DNA from: AWTP1-13 sp963775835
Lineage (GTDB): Bacteria; Pseudomonadota; Alphaproteobacteria; Rhizobiales; Hyphomicrobiaceae
DNA: 64,000 nucleotides
NCBI GenBank assembly: GCA_963775835.1
Contig: CAVZKV010000026.1
Location: forward strand, 310,001 to 374,000
Direction of reading: 5' to 3'
Shown: piece by piece, positions 8,985-17,648 of the stretch
How the letters are laid out: every line of letters starts with the position of its first letter
How positions within the stretch are numbered: the first letter of the stretch is position 1
Program-made: the position numbers and the translations under genes
Notes under the pieces: model-generated
Told to the model about the DNA's origin: nothing
Databases searched by the model: none
Seen by the model: only the letters and a program-made list of their open reading frames with translations

Positions 8985-11954
8985 CTAGCCGCCCGGCCAT
9001 AGTTGACGCAGTCCGCCGGCGGCCACGTATAAGGTCAAGAAGTAATACAGTAGGTAAAGGTTATAGGTCTGACCGTTGCCGGAATAGAGCAGCCGTGTCC
9101 GGCCGGCGAGCGCGCTGATAGCCTGCGCCAGGCCAGTCCAGAAGGCAATGGCGCAAGGTGGCGTTAGGATCGCGGTGAGCCGACCGCAAGTGTCGTAGAA
9201 ACCGGCCGGCGGGCGGCCTCGGGCCTTTGACCAGCCGGTCAAGTGCAGCAGCCAGAAGACCCCGAACAAGACCGCCGCGGCGACAAGCGCGAAGGCCATG
9301 ACCGGCAGCGGGTTCCAGTAAGCATAGATCATCTCAAGCGACATGCCTTGCCAGACCAGGTTCGACGCGAACTGCGGATCGATCGCCCTCGAGATTGGCT
9401 CGATCAAAAGCTTGGGAAAGAACGACATCACCAGAATGCTGGCAACCAGCAGATATTGCGGGACAAGCAACGCCATTGGCGCCTCGGCAATGTGGTCGTG
9501 CTCAGCTGTGCTAGCGCCAAGAAAGGTCGCCTGGATGAAACGCGCCATGTAGAGGAAGCCCACGAAGGTCGCCACCAGCGTCATGATCGCCGGCCCAAAC
9601 CAACCCTTTTCCAACATCGCGTTCAGCAACAGCCACTTGCCACCGAACCCGGTGAGTGGGGGCAGACCCGACATGGCGATTATCGCGATCGTGGCGGCGG
9701 CGAACGTGAGCGGCATTGCCGTACCCAATCCGCCAAGCTCGGCCAGAACCCGCCGGCCGGTGCGAAGGATCAGCGCTGCGGCAACGAGGAACAGAATGCC
9801 TTTCACCATCAGGTGATTGGCGATGAGGTAAAGCGCGGCGACCCAACCAAGATGGCTCATTAGCGCAATTGCGGTGATGATGTAGCCAAGTTGGCTCATA
9901 CTTGAATAGGCCAGCATCCGCTTCACGTCGTCCTGGCGCACTGCCAGCATGGCCCCTACCAGGGCTGTCAGCATGCCGATCCAGCCAATGGCATGGGCGA
10001 GGTTGAGTGCGACCTCCGAGCGGATCGCGAGATAGGCCCCGAGCAGAAGACCGAACATCGAGGCCTTGCTGACGACGGCCGATAGCAATGCGGACACAAC
10101 GTCATCGGCCTCCGCATAGGCGCCCGGCAGCCAGACATGAACGCCAACGGCCCCCGCCTTGATCAGTAAGCCGATAGCCAATAGCAGGAACACAATGACA
10201 TTATCCGGTCCCACCACGCGCAGGGTCGTGAGCAACGCAGTGCCGGTGGCGGCATGCATCAGCGCGAAGCCGACAAGCAGGAAAAACGCGGCCACTAACG
10301 AGAACAGCAGGTAGCTCAACGCATGCACCCTCGCCTCGCGCTGCTGCACGATCAGGAAATAGGACGATAGAGTAATCAGTTCCCAGATGAAGAAGAATTG
10401 CAGGCTAGTCGAGGCGCGCGGTAGCGCCGACAATGATAGCAGCATGACCGCGAGAAGCGGGTAGAAGCCCGACCGGTGATGGCGCCGTGCTAGACCGGCG
10501 ATCGAGACGACCAGGCCGCCGGCGAACAGGAGAGCCGCGAACAGAGCATTGATGCCCGATAGGTCGCGGATGAGCCACAGGCCGGCGATCAACACCACCG
10601 CCAGCGCAATGGCGCCGTTGCTCGGCACCTCCGCGCATTCGAGCAGGTAGAGCGCGAGGCCCGCAACGAGCGGCACGAACACCCACGACGAGCCGATCCC
10701 TGCGAGGTCCGCGGCAAAATAGCCGCACCCGGCCAGCAGCGCGGCCATCGCAAACACGGGCAGCGGCGCGGCGCCGTCACGCCGCGACTCGCCTATTTTG
10801 GCAGGCGAATGCACGGTCTCGCCGAACCAGCGGAATAGGTAGGCGACTTCGAGCAGGGAGCCAGTGAGCACGATCAGGATCCACACAAAGCGCTCGCCCG
10901 CCGCCAGGCTCACGACGAGTTGCCACTTCGCCCAGAAACCCGGGAACGGTGGAAATCCGCAGATCGCAGCCAACAGAATGCCAAACAGCAGGATTGTGGC
11001 GGGTTGTCCAGACAGCCTCGACCAGTCAACCAGGCGCTTGCCGTTGACATGGCCTGCCAGCCAGAACAACCCAACCTTGGCGAGCAGGTGATTGACGAAA
11101 AGGCCTCCGACCACCAGGTACAAAACAGAGTTTTCGACCTGAAGCCGTTTCAGAAGGCAGGCAGCAAGTGTCATGAGAGCCATCTGGCCGATCGACGAAT
11201 AACCGAGCAGCCGTTGCGTCCTAGTCTGGCGCAAACCGATCAGGTTTGAGAACAGAAACGTGACTGCGCTCAAGGCGGCGATTAACTCGAGTTCGCCGTC
11301 AAACAGAGGCATCAGCTTGAGCAGCGCAAAGAAAACACCTGCCGACACTCCTCCCGATATCAGCGCCGCGACGTCACTACGTGCGGTCTCGTAGACGTCG
11401 AGACCCCATCCGTTCGCCGGAAACGGCTTGAGCTCGAGCAGCAGGCAGGCGAGCAAAAACATTAATGCGGCAAATCCGATAGGCTCGGTGATCGGCTGTC
11501 GCTGCACGATTAGATCGTCAATGTTGAGCATCCCTGTTGCCGCGTAGAGGAGCATCGTGCCAATCAGAAAGAAGGTCGACGCCAGGACCGTTGCCATCAG
11601 GTACTTAAAGGCCGCCGACAGCGCAGCAGGCGTGTCCTGGAGGGTCAGCAGCCCGTAGGTGGCGATCGATACAACCTCCAGGAACACGAACAGATTAAAG
11701 AGGTCACGGGTCATCACCATGCCCTGGATGCCCGTGATCAGAAGGAGGTATAGCAACATCGCGCTATACGCCCCGCGCGCAAAGCTCCTGGCGCCAACCA
11801 GGGCGACGATGTTGATGCCGAAGGCGAAAACGGCCTCCGGCAGGCCCATTTGCAAATTGATCGCATAGGGCGGGTAGGCGCCGCCAGTGAGGATGTCGAT
11901 CGGCGCTGCGCCCCCCACAAGCCGGCACAGCGAGATGCCTGAGATCAGGGTCAT
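8985..11954 (-). CDS. mrpD: Tandem MrpD-type proton-conducting antiporter subunit
   Basis: 989 residues, very hydrophobic, with two complete proton-antiporter (MrpD/NuoLMN-like) modules in one chain. Module 1 (about 1-400) has FLEVVSIATYGLL, LLLELKPFPANGWGLDVYE, LLGYSSIGQMAL and GFPPFPGFWAKW. Module 2 (about 480-850) has FFIWELITLSSYFLI, LLIKAGAVGVHVWLPGAYAEADD, MLAYSSMSQLGYI and GLPPLTGFGGKW. The discontinuous-helix lysines and paired Lys/Glu residues are present in both. The first ATG is at 11954, but the frame stays open to 12077 and encodes another transmembrane helix (LGIFIVGLGVAFLIPLV) with no usual start codon. Removing one base at the mrpC boundary would give a GTG start overlapping the mrpC stop. 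Last gene of the operon. Confidence 0.88.
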   Translation of the reverse strand: MTLISGISLCRLVGGAAPIDILTGGAYPPYAINLQMGLPEAVFAFGINIVALVGARSFARGAYSAMLLYLLLITGIQGMVMTRDLFNLFVFLEVVSIATYGLLTLQDTPAALSAAFKYLMATVLASTFFLIGTMLLYAATGMLNIDDLIVQRQPITEPIGFAALMFLLACLLLELKPFPANGWGLDVYETARSDVAALISGGVSAGVFFALLKLMPLFDGELELIAALSAVTFLFSNLIGLRQTRTQRLLGYSSIGQMALMTLAACLLKRLQVENSVLYLVVGGLFVNHLLAKVGLFWLAGHVNGKRLVDWSRLSGQPATILLFGILLAAICGFPPFPGFWAKWQLVVSLAAGERFVWILIVLTGSLLEVAYLFRWFGETVHSPAKIGESRRDGAAPLPVFAMAALLAGCGYFAADLAGIGSSWVFVPLVAGLALYLLECAEVPSNGAIALAVVLIAGLWLIRDLSGINALFAALLFAGGLVVSIAGLARRHHRSGFYPLLAVMLLSLSALPRASTSLQFFFIWELITLSSYFLIVQQREARVHALSYLLFSLVAAFFLLVGFALMHAATGTALLTTLRVVGPDNVIVFLLLAIGLLIKAGAVGVHVWLPGAYAEADDVVSALLSAVVSKASMFGLLLGAYLAIRSEVALNLAHAIGWIGMLTALVGAMLAVRQDDVKRMLAYSSMSQLGYIITAIALMSHLGWVAALYLIANHLMVKGILFLVAAALILRTGRRVLAELGGLGTAMPLTFAAATIAIIAMSGLPPLTGFGGKWLLLNAMLEKGWFGPAIMTLVATFVGFLYMARFIQATFLGASTAEHDHIAEAPMALLVPQYLLVASILVMSFFPKLLIEPISRAIDPQFASNLVWQGMSLEMIYAYWNPLPVMAFALVAAAVLFGVFWLLHLTGWSKARGRPPAGFYDTCGRLTAILTPPCAIAFWTGLAQAISALAGRTRLLYSGNGQTYNLYLLYYFLTLYVAAGGLRQLWPGG

Positions 11955-12077
11955 GGTGGCCAGTGCGAGAACGAATGCGGCGGCAAGCCAGCTACGCCCG
12001 AGACGATTGACCAGCGGGATCAGGAAGGCGACGCCAAGCCCGACGATAAAGATGCCGAGCGGATCGAGGGCGCTGCT

Positions 12078-12438
12078 TCACCACTTCGACTCCGTGAAGG
12101 CGTCGATCGAGAGCGTTTTCTTCGCCTCGTAGAGCCGGATCGCAACGGCGAGCATGATTGCAGTAACGGCGAGCCCAATCACGATCGCGGTGACGACCAG
12201 CGCCGAAGGGACCGGGTCAACGGCGCGCATCGGTGCTTCGGCCGTGCTCAAGCCGCGATCGATAATCGGCGCGGTACCGCTCGGCAACGTAGCCAATTGC
12301 CACCATTAATATGTGGGTGCCGGTGCCGATCAGGGAGAAGGCGATGACAATCCGCAAGATGTTGCGGTGCGTGAGCATGCCCCAGATCCCGATAAGGATC
12401 AGCGTGAGACCCGTGGCCAAAACGACGGTAGATATCAT
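12078..12438 (-). pseudogene. mrpC: mrpC antiporter subunit, frameshifted
   Basis: MrpC is a small NuoK-like membrane subunit of multisubunit Na+(K+)/H+ antiporters. The N-terminal 52 residues (MISTVVLATGLTLILIGIWG onward, ending GYVA) are read from 12438 to 12283. The C-terminal 67 residues (SGTAPIIDRGLSTAEA, then ALVVTAIVIGLAVTAIMLA) are read in another frame from 12281 to 12078. Dropping one base near 12282 joins them as GYVA-SGTAPII, giving a 119-residue protein of normal length. The ATG has a good GGAGG ribosome-binding site. This is either a real inactivating mutation, programmed slippage or a sequence error. It lies between mrpB (24-base gap) and the tandem mrpD. Confidence 0.85.
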
Positions 12439-12462
12439 CGGCGGCCTCCGTCCGTCACGAAC

Positions 12463-13164
12463 TCAGGCCCGGAAGCGGTCAATGATGACGCTGAGCTCGC
12501 AGCCGACCTTGGCGCCCAGCAGGACCGACAGCAACGGGATTGCCCCGGCACTGAAGAAGGCGCCGAACTGACCGAGCGGCAGCACGCGATTGTCTAGGAA
12601 TCCACTGGCAAAGATCAGTCCCGCAACGCCGACAAGCACAAACAGCACGCCTGCGGCCAACTCCGTGTTGCTGAGAAATTGTTGCTCAAACCGCTGCCTC
12701 GGGTCGGCAAGCAGCAGTAGGATTGCGCTCGACGCGACCACCGCCCCGCCCTGGAATCCACCGCCCGCCGACAGGTGGCCGTTCATAATGATGTAGGCCG
12801 CGAAGATGGCAATCAACGGCACGAGAATTTGCGCGCCGGTGCGCACGATCTCGCTGGCCTGGCGCGGTGGCTGGGGTGCTTCCCTGAGCGGGGTTTCGCT
12901 GCGCCGTTCGCGTCTGCCCAGCACCAGGCCGACACCCGCGGCGACCATGAACAGCACCGCGACCTCGCCGAGCGTATCGAAGGCGCGGTAGGTCAGCAGG
13001 ATCCCGGTGATGACGTTGGGAGCGCCCAGCTCCTGCGGGACGAGTTCGACGTAGCGCTTCCCCAGCGGCGGCAGCGACTGCCGTTCGACATGATGCACGG
13101 TAAGTCTGGCGAACACGAGCCCGAACAGGGCGACTGCCAAGATGATCCCGGCGCGTCGGATCAT
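12463..13164 (-). CDS. mrpB: MbhE-MnhB fusion, MrpB-type antiporter subunit
   Basis: 233 residues with six or so membrane helices. The N-terminal part (LVPQELGAPNVITGILLTYRA, about residues 37-57) matches the MbhE module, otherwise the C-terminal end of MrpA. The C-terminal part (NGHLSAGGGFQGGAVVASS, about 135-155) is the MnhB/MrpB domain. The start at 13164 overlaps the mrpG stop as ATGA, showing translational coupling. It supplies part of the hydrophobic arm of the Mrp complex. Having MbhE fused to MrpB compensates partly for the absence of a full-length mrpA in this operon. Confidence 0.88.
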   Translation of the reverse strand: MIRRAGIILAVALFGLVFARLTVHHVERQSLPPLGKRYVELVPQELGAPNVITGILLTYRAFDTLGEVAVLFMVAAGVGLVLGRRERRSETPLREAPQPPRQASEIVRTGAQILVPLIAIFAAYIIMNGHLSAGGGFQGGAVVASSAILLLLADPRQRFEQQFLSNTELAAGVLFVLVGVAGLIFASGFLDNRVLPLGQFGAFFSAGAIPLLSVLLGAKVGCELSVIIDRFRA

Positions 13165-13499
13165 GCGCCGCCTCGCGATTTCTCGCGGGCATCGCGTAGC
13201 GCGTCGACGGTTGTCTGCGGTGTCATCGGAACCCGAATTCGGTAAGCGGCACGCGCCAGCGCGTGCGAGGAGATTGGGTTGGTCATCAGCACGAAATAGA
13301 GGACGAGCAAAAGTTTCAGCGTCCACTCGGGATGAAAGAAGGCAATGCCCCCGACCACCAGCGTGTTCCCGAGCGTAGAGGCTTTGGTGCCGGCCTGCAT
13401 GCGGGTATACGCGTCGGGCATCCGCAATATGCCGAGCCCCGCCGAGAGGTGGAACACAGCCCCGGCGAGGATCAGGAGGCTGCCGATCAGCTCCGCCAT
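13161..13499 (-). CDS. mrpG: MrpG-type cation/proton antiporter subunit
   Basis: 112 residues with three membrane helices. Family signature LSAGLGILRMPDAYTRMQAGTKASTLG appears in two parts near residues 19-45, followed by a hydrophobic FHPEWTLKLLLVLYFVLM and LMTNPISSHALARAAYR. Start at ATG 13499, two bases after the MbhD stop; its stop overlaps mrpB by four bases. Length and motif match MrpG/MnhG. It is part of the inner-membrane antiporter complex for Na+ or K+ exchange with H+. Confidence 0.92.
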   Translation of the reverse strand: MAELIGSLLILAGAVFHLSAGLGILRMPDAYTRMQAGTKASTLGNTLVVGGIAFFHPEWTLKLLLVLYFVLMTNPISSHALARAAYRIRVPMTPQTTVDALRDAREKSRGGA

Positions 13500-13501
13500 G
13501 A

Positions 13502-13744
13502 TTAGGTCTCCGCTCCGGCAGTTCGGCGAAGCGCATAGAGGAAGATCAATGTCGACAGGCCGGAGCCGATCGACGCCTCGGTCATCGCCACGTCCGGCGC
13601 CCCCAGCAATAGGTAGCAGAGTGCCGCGAACAAGCCAGCAAGCCCGGCGCTCACCATCGCGGCCATGGTGCCGCTGAGGTGGATGGCAAGGAGCCCGCTG
13701 ACGATGATGCTGCCGCACAGCAGGAAGACCATCAATTCGAGCAT
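13502..13744 (-). CDS. Stand-alone MbhD-like (DUF4040) antiporter subunit
   Basis: 80 residues, three membrane helices, with the DUF4040 signature LGAPDVAMTEASIGSGLST near residues 47-65. This domain is normally the C-terminal part of MrpA, or the separate MbhD subunit of archaeal membrane-bound hydrogenase. The MTEA glutamate is thought to lie on the ion pathway. Start at ATG 13744, four bases after the mrpF stop. In this operon it is free-standing, an arrangement like Mbh rather than a classical seven-gene mrp operon. Confidence 0.88.
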   Translation of the reverse strand: MLELMVFLLCGSIIVSGLLAIHLSGTMAAMVSAGLAGLFAALCYLLLGAPDVAMTEASIGSGLSTLIFLYALRRTAGAET

Positions 13745-13748
13745 GGTG

Positions 13749-14009
13749 CTAAAGCCCTCGTTCGAGATAGCGTGCGACCGCCAGCACCGCCAGGAAGCTC
13801 AGCACGCCATAGACAAGCGCCACATCTAGGTAAATTAACCGGTCCGCGACGTGCGCGTAGATCGCGATCAGCGAGATCGACACGACGGTCAGCATGTCGA
13901 CCGCGATGACGCGATCGACGATGGTTTGCCCACGTACCAAGCGCAGCACGCCCAACAAGATGCCGAGGGAAATTAGACTCGCGGCAACAACGATGAGGTG
14001 TTCAGCCAA
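13749..14009 (-). CDS. mrpF: MrpF-type cation/proton antiporter subunit
   Basis: About 86 residues with three helices. Family features are LRLVRGQTIVDRVIAVDML (residues 24-42) with the conserved RVxAxD, followed by a second hydrophobic stretch and YLDVALVYGVLSFLAVLAVAR. I take the TTG at 14009 (LAEHLIVVAASL) as start because it overlaps the mrpE stop by 8 bases and gives family length. A longer TTG reading from 14045 is possible. It is a membrane subunit of the Mrp complex. Confidence 0.88.
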   Translation of the reverse strand: MAEHLIVVAASLISLGILLGVLRLVRGQTIVDRVIAVDMLTVVSISLIAIYAHVADRLIYLDVALVYGVLSFLAVLAVARYLERGL

Positions 14010-14520
14010 AGACTTTCTCCAGGTGGTGCTCGAATGGACCGGCAATCAGACGCGTCGCCTCGTCGGGATCGGTGGTCTTCACATCGAGCCAGTGAATGAA
14101 CATGCGGTCCCCCTCTATGTCGATCACCAGGGAGCCGGGTGTGAGTGCGATCGAGTTTGCCAGCGCGAGTCGACCCACCGGTGTCTTCAGCTTGGTCTTG
14201 ATCTCGACAATGCCAGGATTGATGTCGATGTGGGGTGCGAACACGTAGCGCATCATATTGATGTTAGCGCGCACGAGTTCGAGCACAAAAACGCCGCTGT
14301 ACTTGATGAAGTGATAGAGCCGTGCAGGGGAGAAGCGGATGTCGCGCCATGCATCGGACTTGCGGGTGAGCAAGTAGGCCAGCACCGCCGAAATCAAGGC
14401 GCCGGTGACGATCGACTCGGGTGCAAGGGATGAGTTGGCAGCAAACCAGATGAAAGTCAGGAGAATCCAGAGCCAGACGAATCCGTTTGCTGCCTTCGCT
14501 TGGTGATGATCCGGTGCCAT
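14002..14520 (-). CDS. mrpE: MrpE-type cation/proton antiporter subunit
   Basis: 172 residues. Two N-terminal helices (FVWLWILLTFIWFAANSS and the segment after PESIVTGALIS) are followed by the conserved MrpE core YHFIKYSGVFVLELVRANI near residues 69-87 and the cytosolic domain ANSIALTPGSLVIDIEGD. Length matches MrpE (about 160-170). Its ATG at 14520 lies 49 bases after the stop of the RND pump gene, so the two sets are probably cotranscribed. First Mrp gene of the operon. Confidence 0.92.
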   Translation of the reverse strand: MAPDHHQAKAANGFVWLWILLTFIWFAANSSLAPESIVTGALISAVLAYLLTRKSDAWRDIRFSPARLYHFIKYSGVFVLELVRANINMMRYVFAPHIDINPGIVEIKTKLKTPVGRLALANSIALTPGSLVIDIEGDRMFIHWLDVKTTDPDEATRLIAGPFEHHLEKVFG

Positions 14521-14569
14521 CTCGTCAGGAGCTCCCAGGCTTCAACGGTATCGTCTGCGATCTGCGTGG

Positions 14570-17500
14570 TCACGGCATGGAATCAGTGCAGGCGGGTGCG
14601 GGCGCGGCCGGGACGGCTTCCCTGCCGCCAAACCAGGCCACATACAGTGTTGGCAGAAACACTAGCGTGAGGATGGTTGCCACCAGCAACCCTCCCATGA
14701 TGGCAATCGCCATTGGGCCCCAGAACACTGTTGGAGCGATCGGGATCATGCCGAGCACGGTCGAAACTGCCGTCAGCGTGATCGGGCGGAGGCGGGCGCT
14801 GCTGGCGTCGATTGCCGCCAGCCGAATGTCCTTTCCCTGGGCCCGTTCGGCTTCGATTTGGCCGATCAGGATGACGGCATTTTTCGTGATCATTCCGAGC
14901 AGAGCCAGAATGCCGAGAATGGCAACGAAGCCCAGAGGCTTTCCGGCTAACAGCAGTGCTGCAACCACGCCGATTAGCCCAAGCGGCGCGACGCTCAAGA
15001 CGAGAAACAGATGTTGGAAGTTGCGAAGCTGCAGCATCAGCACTGTCAGCATAATAAGTAGCATCGTCGGTACCACCGCGAGCACGGACGCCTGCGACTT
15101 CTGGCTCTCCTCAACCGTCCCGCCTGTTGCCAGGCGGTAGGACTGCGGCAGGCCGTGCGCAAGAGCAGCCATTGCTGGGGCCAGCGCGGCGACGACGGTC
15201 TCCGGCAGCACGCCAGGTCGGATATCGGCTGCCACCGTCAGCGTGGGAACGCGATCACGCCGCCAGACGAGCGGATACTCCTGCTCGTAGCCGAGGGTGG
15301 CAAACTGATTGAGCGGTACCGTCCGCCCACTCGGCAGAGGAACTTGCAGCGTGCGCAAGCTGGCGAGCGAGACGCGCTGTTCTTCAGTAGCTCGAGGGAC
15401 CACGTCTATGAGGTAGATATCGTCGCGCACCTGCGTAATAGGCGTGCCGGAGATGACGGTGTTGAGCACGCTTGCCAGCGCCTGCGAACTCAGTCCGAGG
15501 AGGCGAGCTTCATCCTGGTCAATATGAACGCGCACCTGCCGCATCGGCTCGATCCAATCGAAATTGATGTGAACGGCCTGGGGGTTGGTCGCGAGAACTT
15601 GCGCAACTTGCAAGGCGATCTCTCGCACCTGGCCCAGATCGGGACCGCTGATCCGATACTGCACGGGCCAACCAACTGGCGGCCCCAGCTCCAATGGATA
15701 GATACGCCCGACCACGCTCGGAAAATCATCGGCCAAAGACTTCTCCAGTTTAGCGCGTAGTCTTTCGCGAGCGGGCACATCTTTTGCGACGATCACCGCC
15801 TGCGAGAAGAAATCGTTGGGCAGCTGCACATTGAGCGGTAGATAGAAGCGGATGGCGCCGCGACCGACGTAGGTGCTCCAGCGCTCGACGTCCGCATTCC
15901 CCTCGAGGACGGCATCGAAACGCCGGGCCAAGGTTTCGCTGGCGAACATTGATGCATTCTGCGGCAGGCTAAGATCGACCAGCAGTTCCGGGCGATCCGA
16001 TGAGGGGAAGAACTGCCGGGGAACTAGCGACAGCGCCAGAACCGAGGCGATGAATAGGGCCAGGGTAAGAAAAATTGTCGGCCATCGCGCCCGCATGGCG
16101 AAGCCAAGAAAGCTTTGGTAAAGGCGCAATACCCTGCCGGGATTGTCGGCCTGGCCACCCGTGGGCCGCACGAGCAGGACAACCCCCAGCACCGGAGCAA
16201 ACAGCACGGCCGCGAACCACGAGACGATCAGCGCAATAGCAACGACGGCAAACAGCGAAAATGTGTATTCGCCGGCAGAGCTGGCCGCAAAGCCGACCGG
16301 GACAAAGCCGGCAATCGTGACCAGGGTGCCAGCCAGCATGGCAAACGCGTAGGTGCGGAACGCGAAGGTTCCGGCTTGCACCTTGTCATCGCCCTGCGCA
16401 AGGCGGCTGAGCATGGCATCCGTGGTGGTCATCGCGTCGTCGACCAGCAAGGCGAGGGCAATGATAAGCGCGCCCAGGGAAATGCGTTGCATGTCGATGT
16501 GCACGAGTTGCATGACCGCAAAGACAATTGCCAGGGTCAGTGGGATCGCCAGCGCGATGACCAAGCCGGGGCGCACTCCGAGACTGACAAAGCTGACGGC
16601 GAGGATGATGGCGATCGCCTGCCACAGCGATGCGGTGAATTCCGCTATGGCGCTGTTGACGGTCACTGCCTGGTCGGCCACCAACTGCGGCCGGATCCCA
16701 AGCGGCAGATTTTCCGTTAGCTCGGCGATCACTCGCTTCACGTTCGTACCCAAAGCCAGTATGTCTCCGCCATCGCGCATGGCGATGGCAAGGCCGATGC
16801 CCGGTTCGCCATTGATGCGAAACAGTGGTTGTGGCGGGTCGGCAAAGCTGCGTCGCACCTGGGCGATGTCGCCGAGGCGTAGCATGCGGTTGCCGACGGC
16901 GAAGTTGGTGTTCATGACGTCCTGTTCGGATCGAAAGGCGCCCGACAGTCGTAACGCCAGCGTCTCGTATCCGGTCTGTATCGTGCCGGCCGGCTGCACG
17001 ACGTTCTGAGCTTGCAGCGCCGCGATCAGCGACGAGCGGTCAACGCTCAGGCTTGCCAGCTCCTTCATCGAGAATTCGACGAAGATTTTTTCGTCCTGTG
17101 CACCCAGGATTTCGATCTTGGAAACGTCGGGAACGCGCGAGGAGCTTCGAGCGCACGCCTTCGACGTAGTCGCGCAGCTCGCGGTGCGTGAAGCCGTCGG
17201 CGGTGAAGCCGTAGATGATGCCGAAGGTGTCGCCGAAATCGTCGTTGAAACCCGGTCCAACGATGCCCACCGGCAGGGTGTGACGAATATCGCCGATGCT
17301 CTTGCGTACGTGGTACCAGATGTCGGGAACTTCTCTGCCCGTCGTCTCTCCCTTGAGGTTGACGAAGATCGTGGTCACCCCTGCGGTCGTATAGCTGCGC
17401 AGAAAATCGAGTTTGGGCGTCTCTTGCAGCTTTCGCTCCAATCGCTCAGTCACTTGCTTCAGCGTGTCTTCGACAGTGGCCCCCGGCCATGCGGCCTGAA

Positions 17501-17648
17501 CCACCATCGTTTTGATGATGAAGGTCGGATCCTCGCTTCGCCCGAGCCGGAAATAGGCGACGACGCCTGCTATCAAGGCAAGCAGCATGAAATAGGCGAT
17601 CACCGAGCGATTCTTGAGCGCCCACGCCGATAGGTTGAACTCACTCAT
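14570..17648 (-). pseudogene. RND efflux permease (AcrB/MMPL type), frameshifted
   Basis: An inner-membrane RND pump that would export substrates using the proton gradient with its fusion protein partner. The first 170 residues (MSEFNLSAWALKNRSVIAYF to VEGVRSKLL) run from 17648 to 17139. The remaining 855 residues (RVPDVSKIEILGAQDEKIFV to the C-terminus) continue in another frame from 17137. Dropping one base at 17135-17138 inside a GCGCG run joins them into 1025 residues, the normal RND length. Conserved RND pieces include PGATVEDTLKQVTERLE, the helix-4 type motif ALALLVDDAMTTTDAM, and GMITKNAVILIGQIEAE. The ATG overlaps the fusion-protein stop (ATGA). No outer-membrane TolC-like gene is present nearby. 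Confidence 0.88.
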
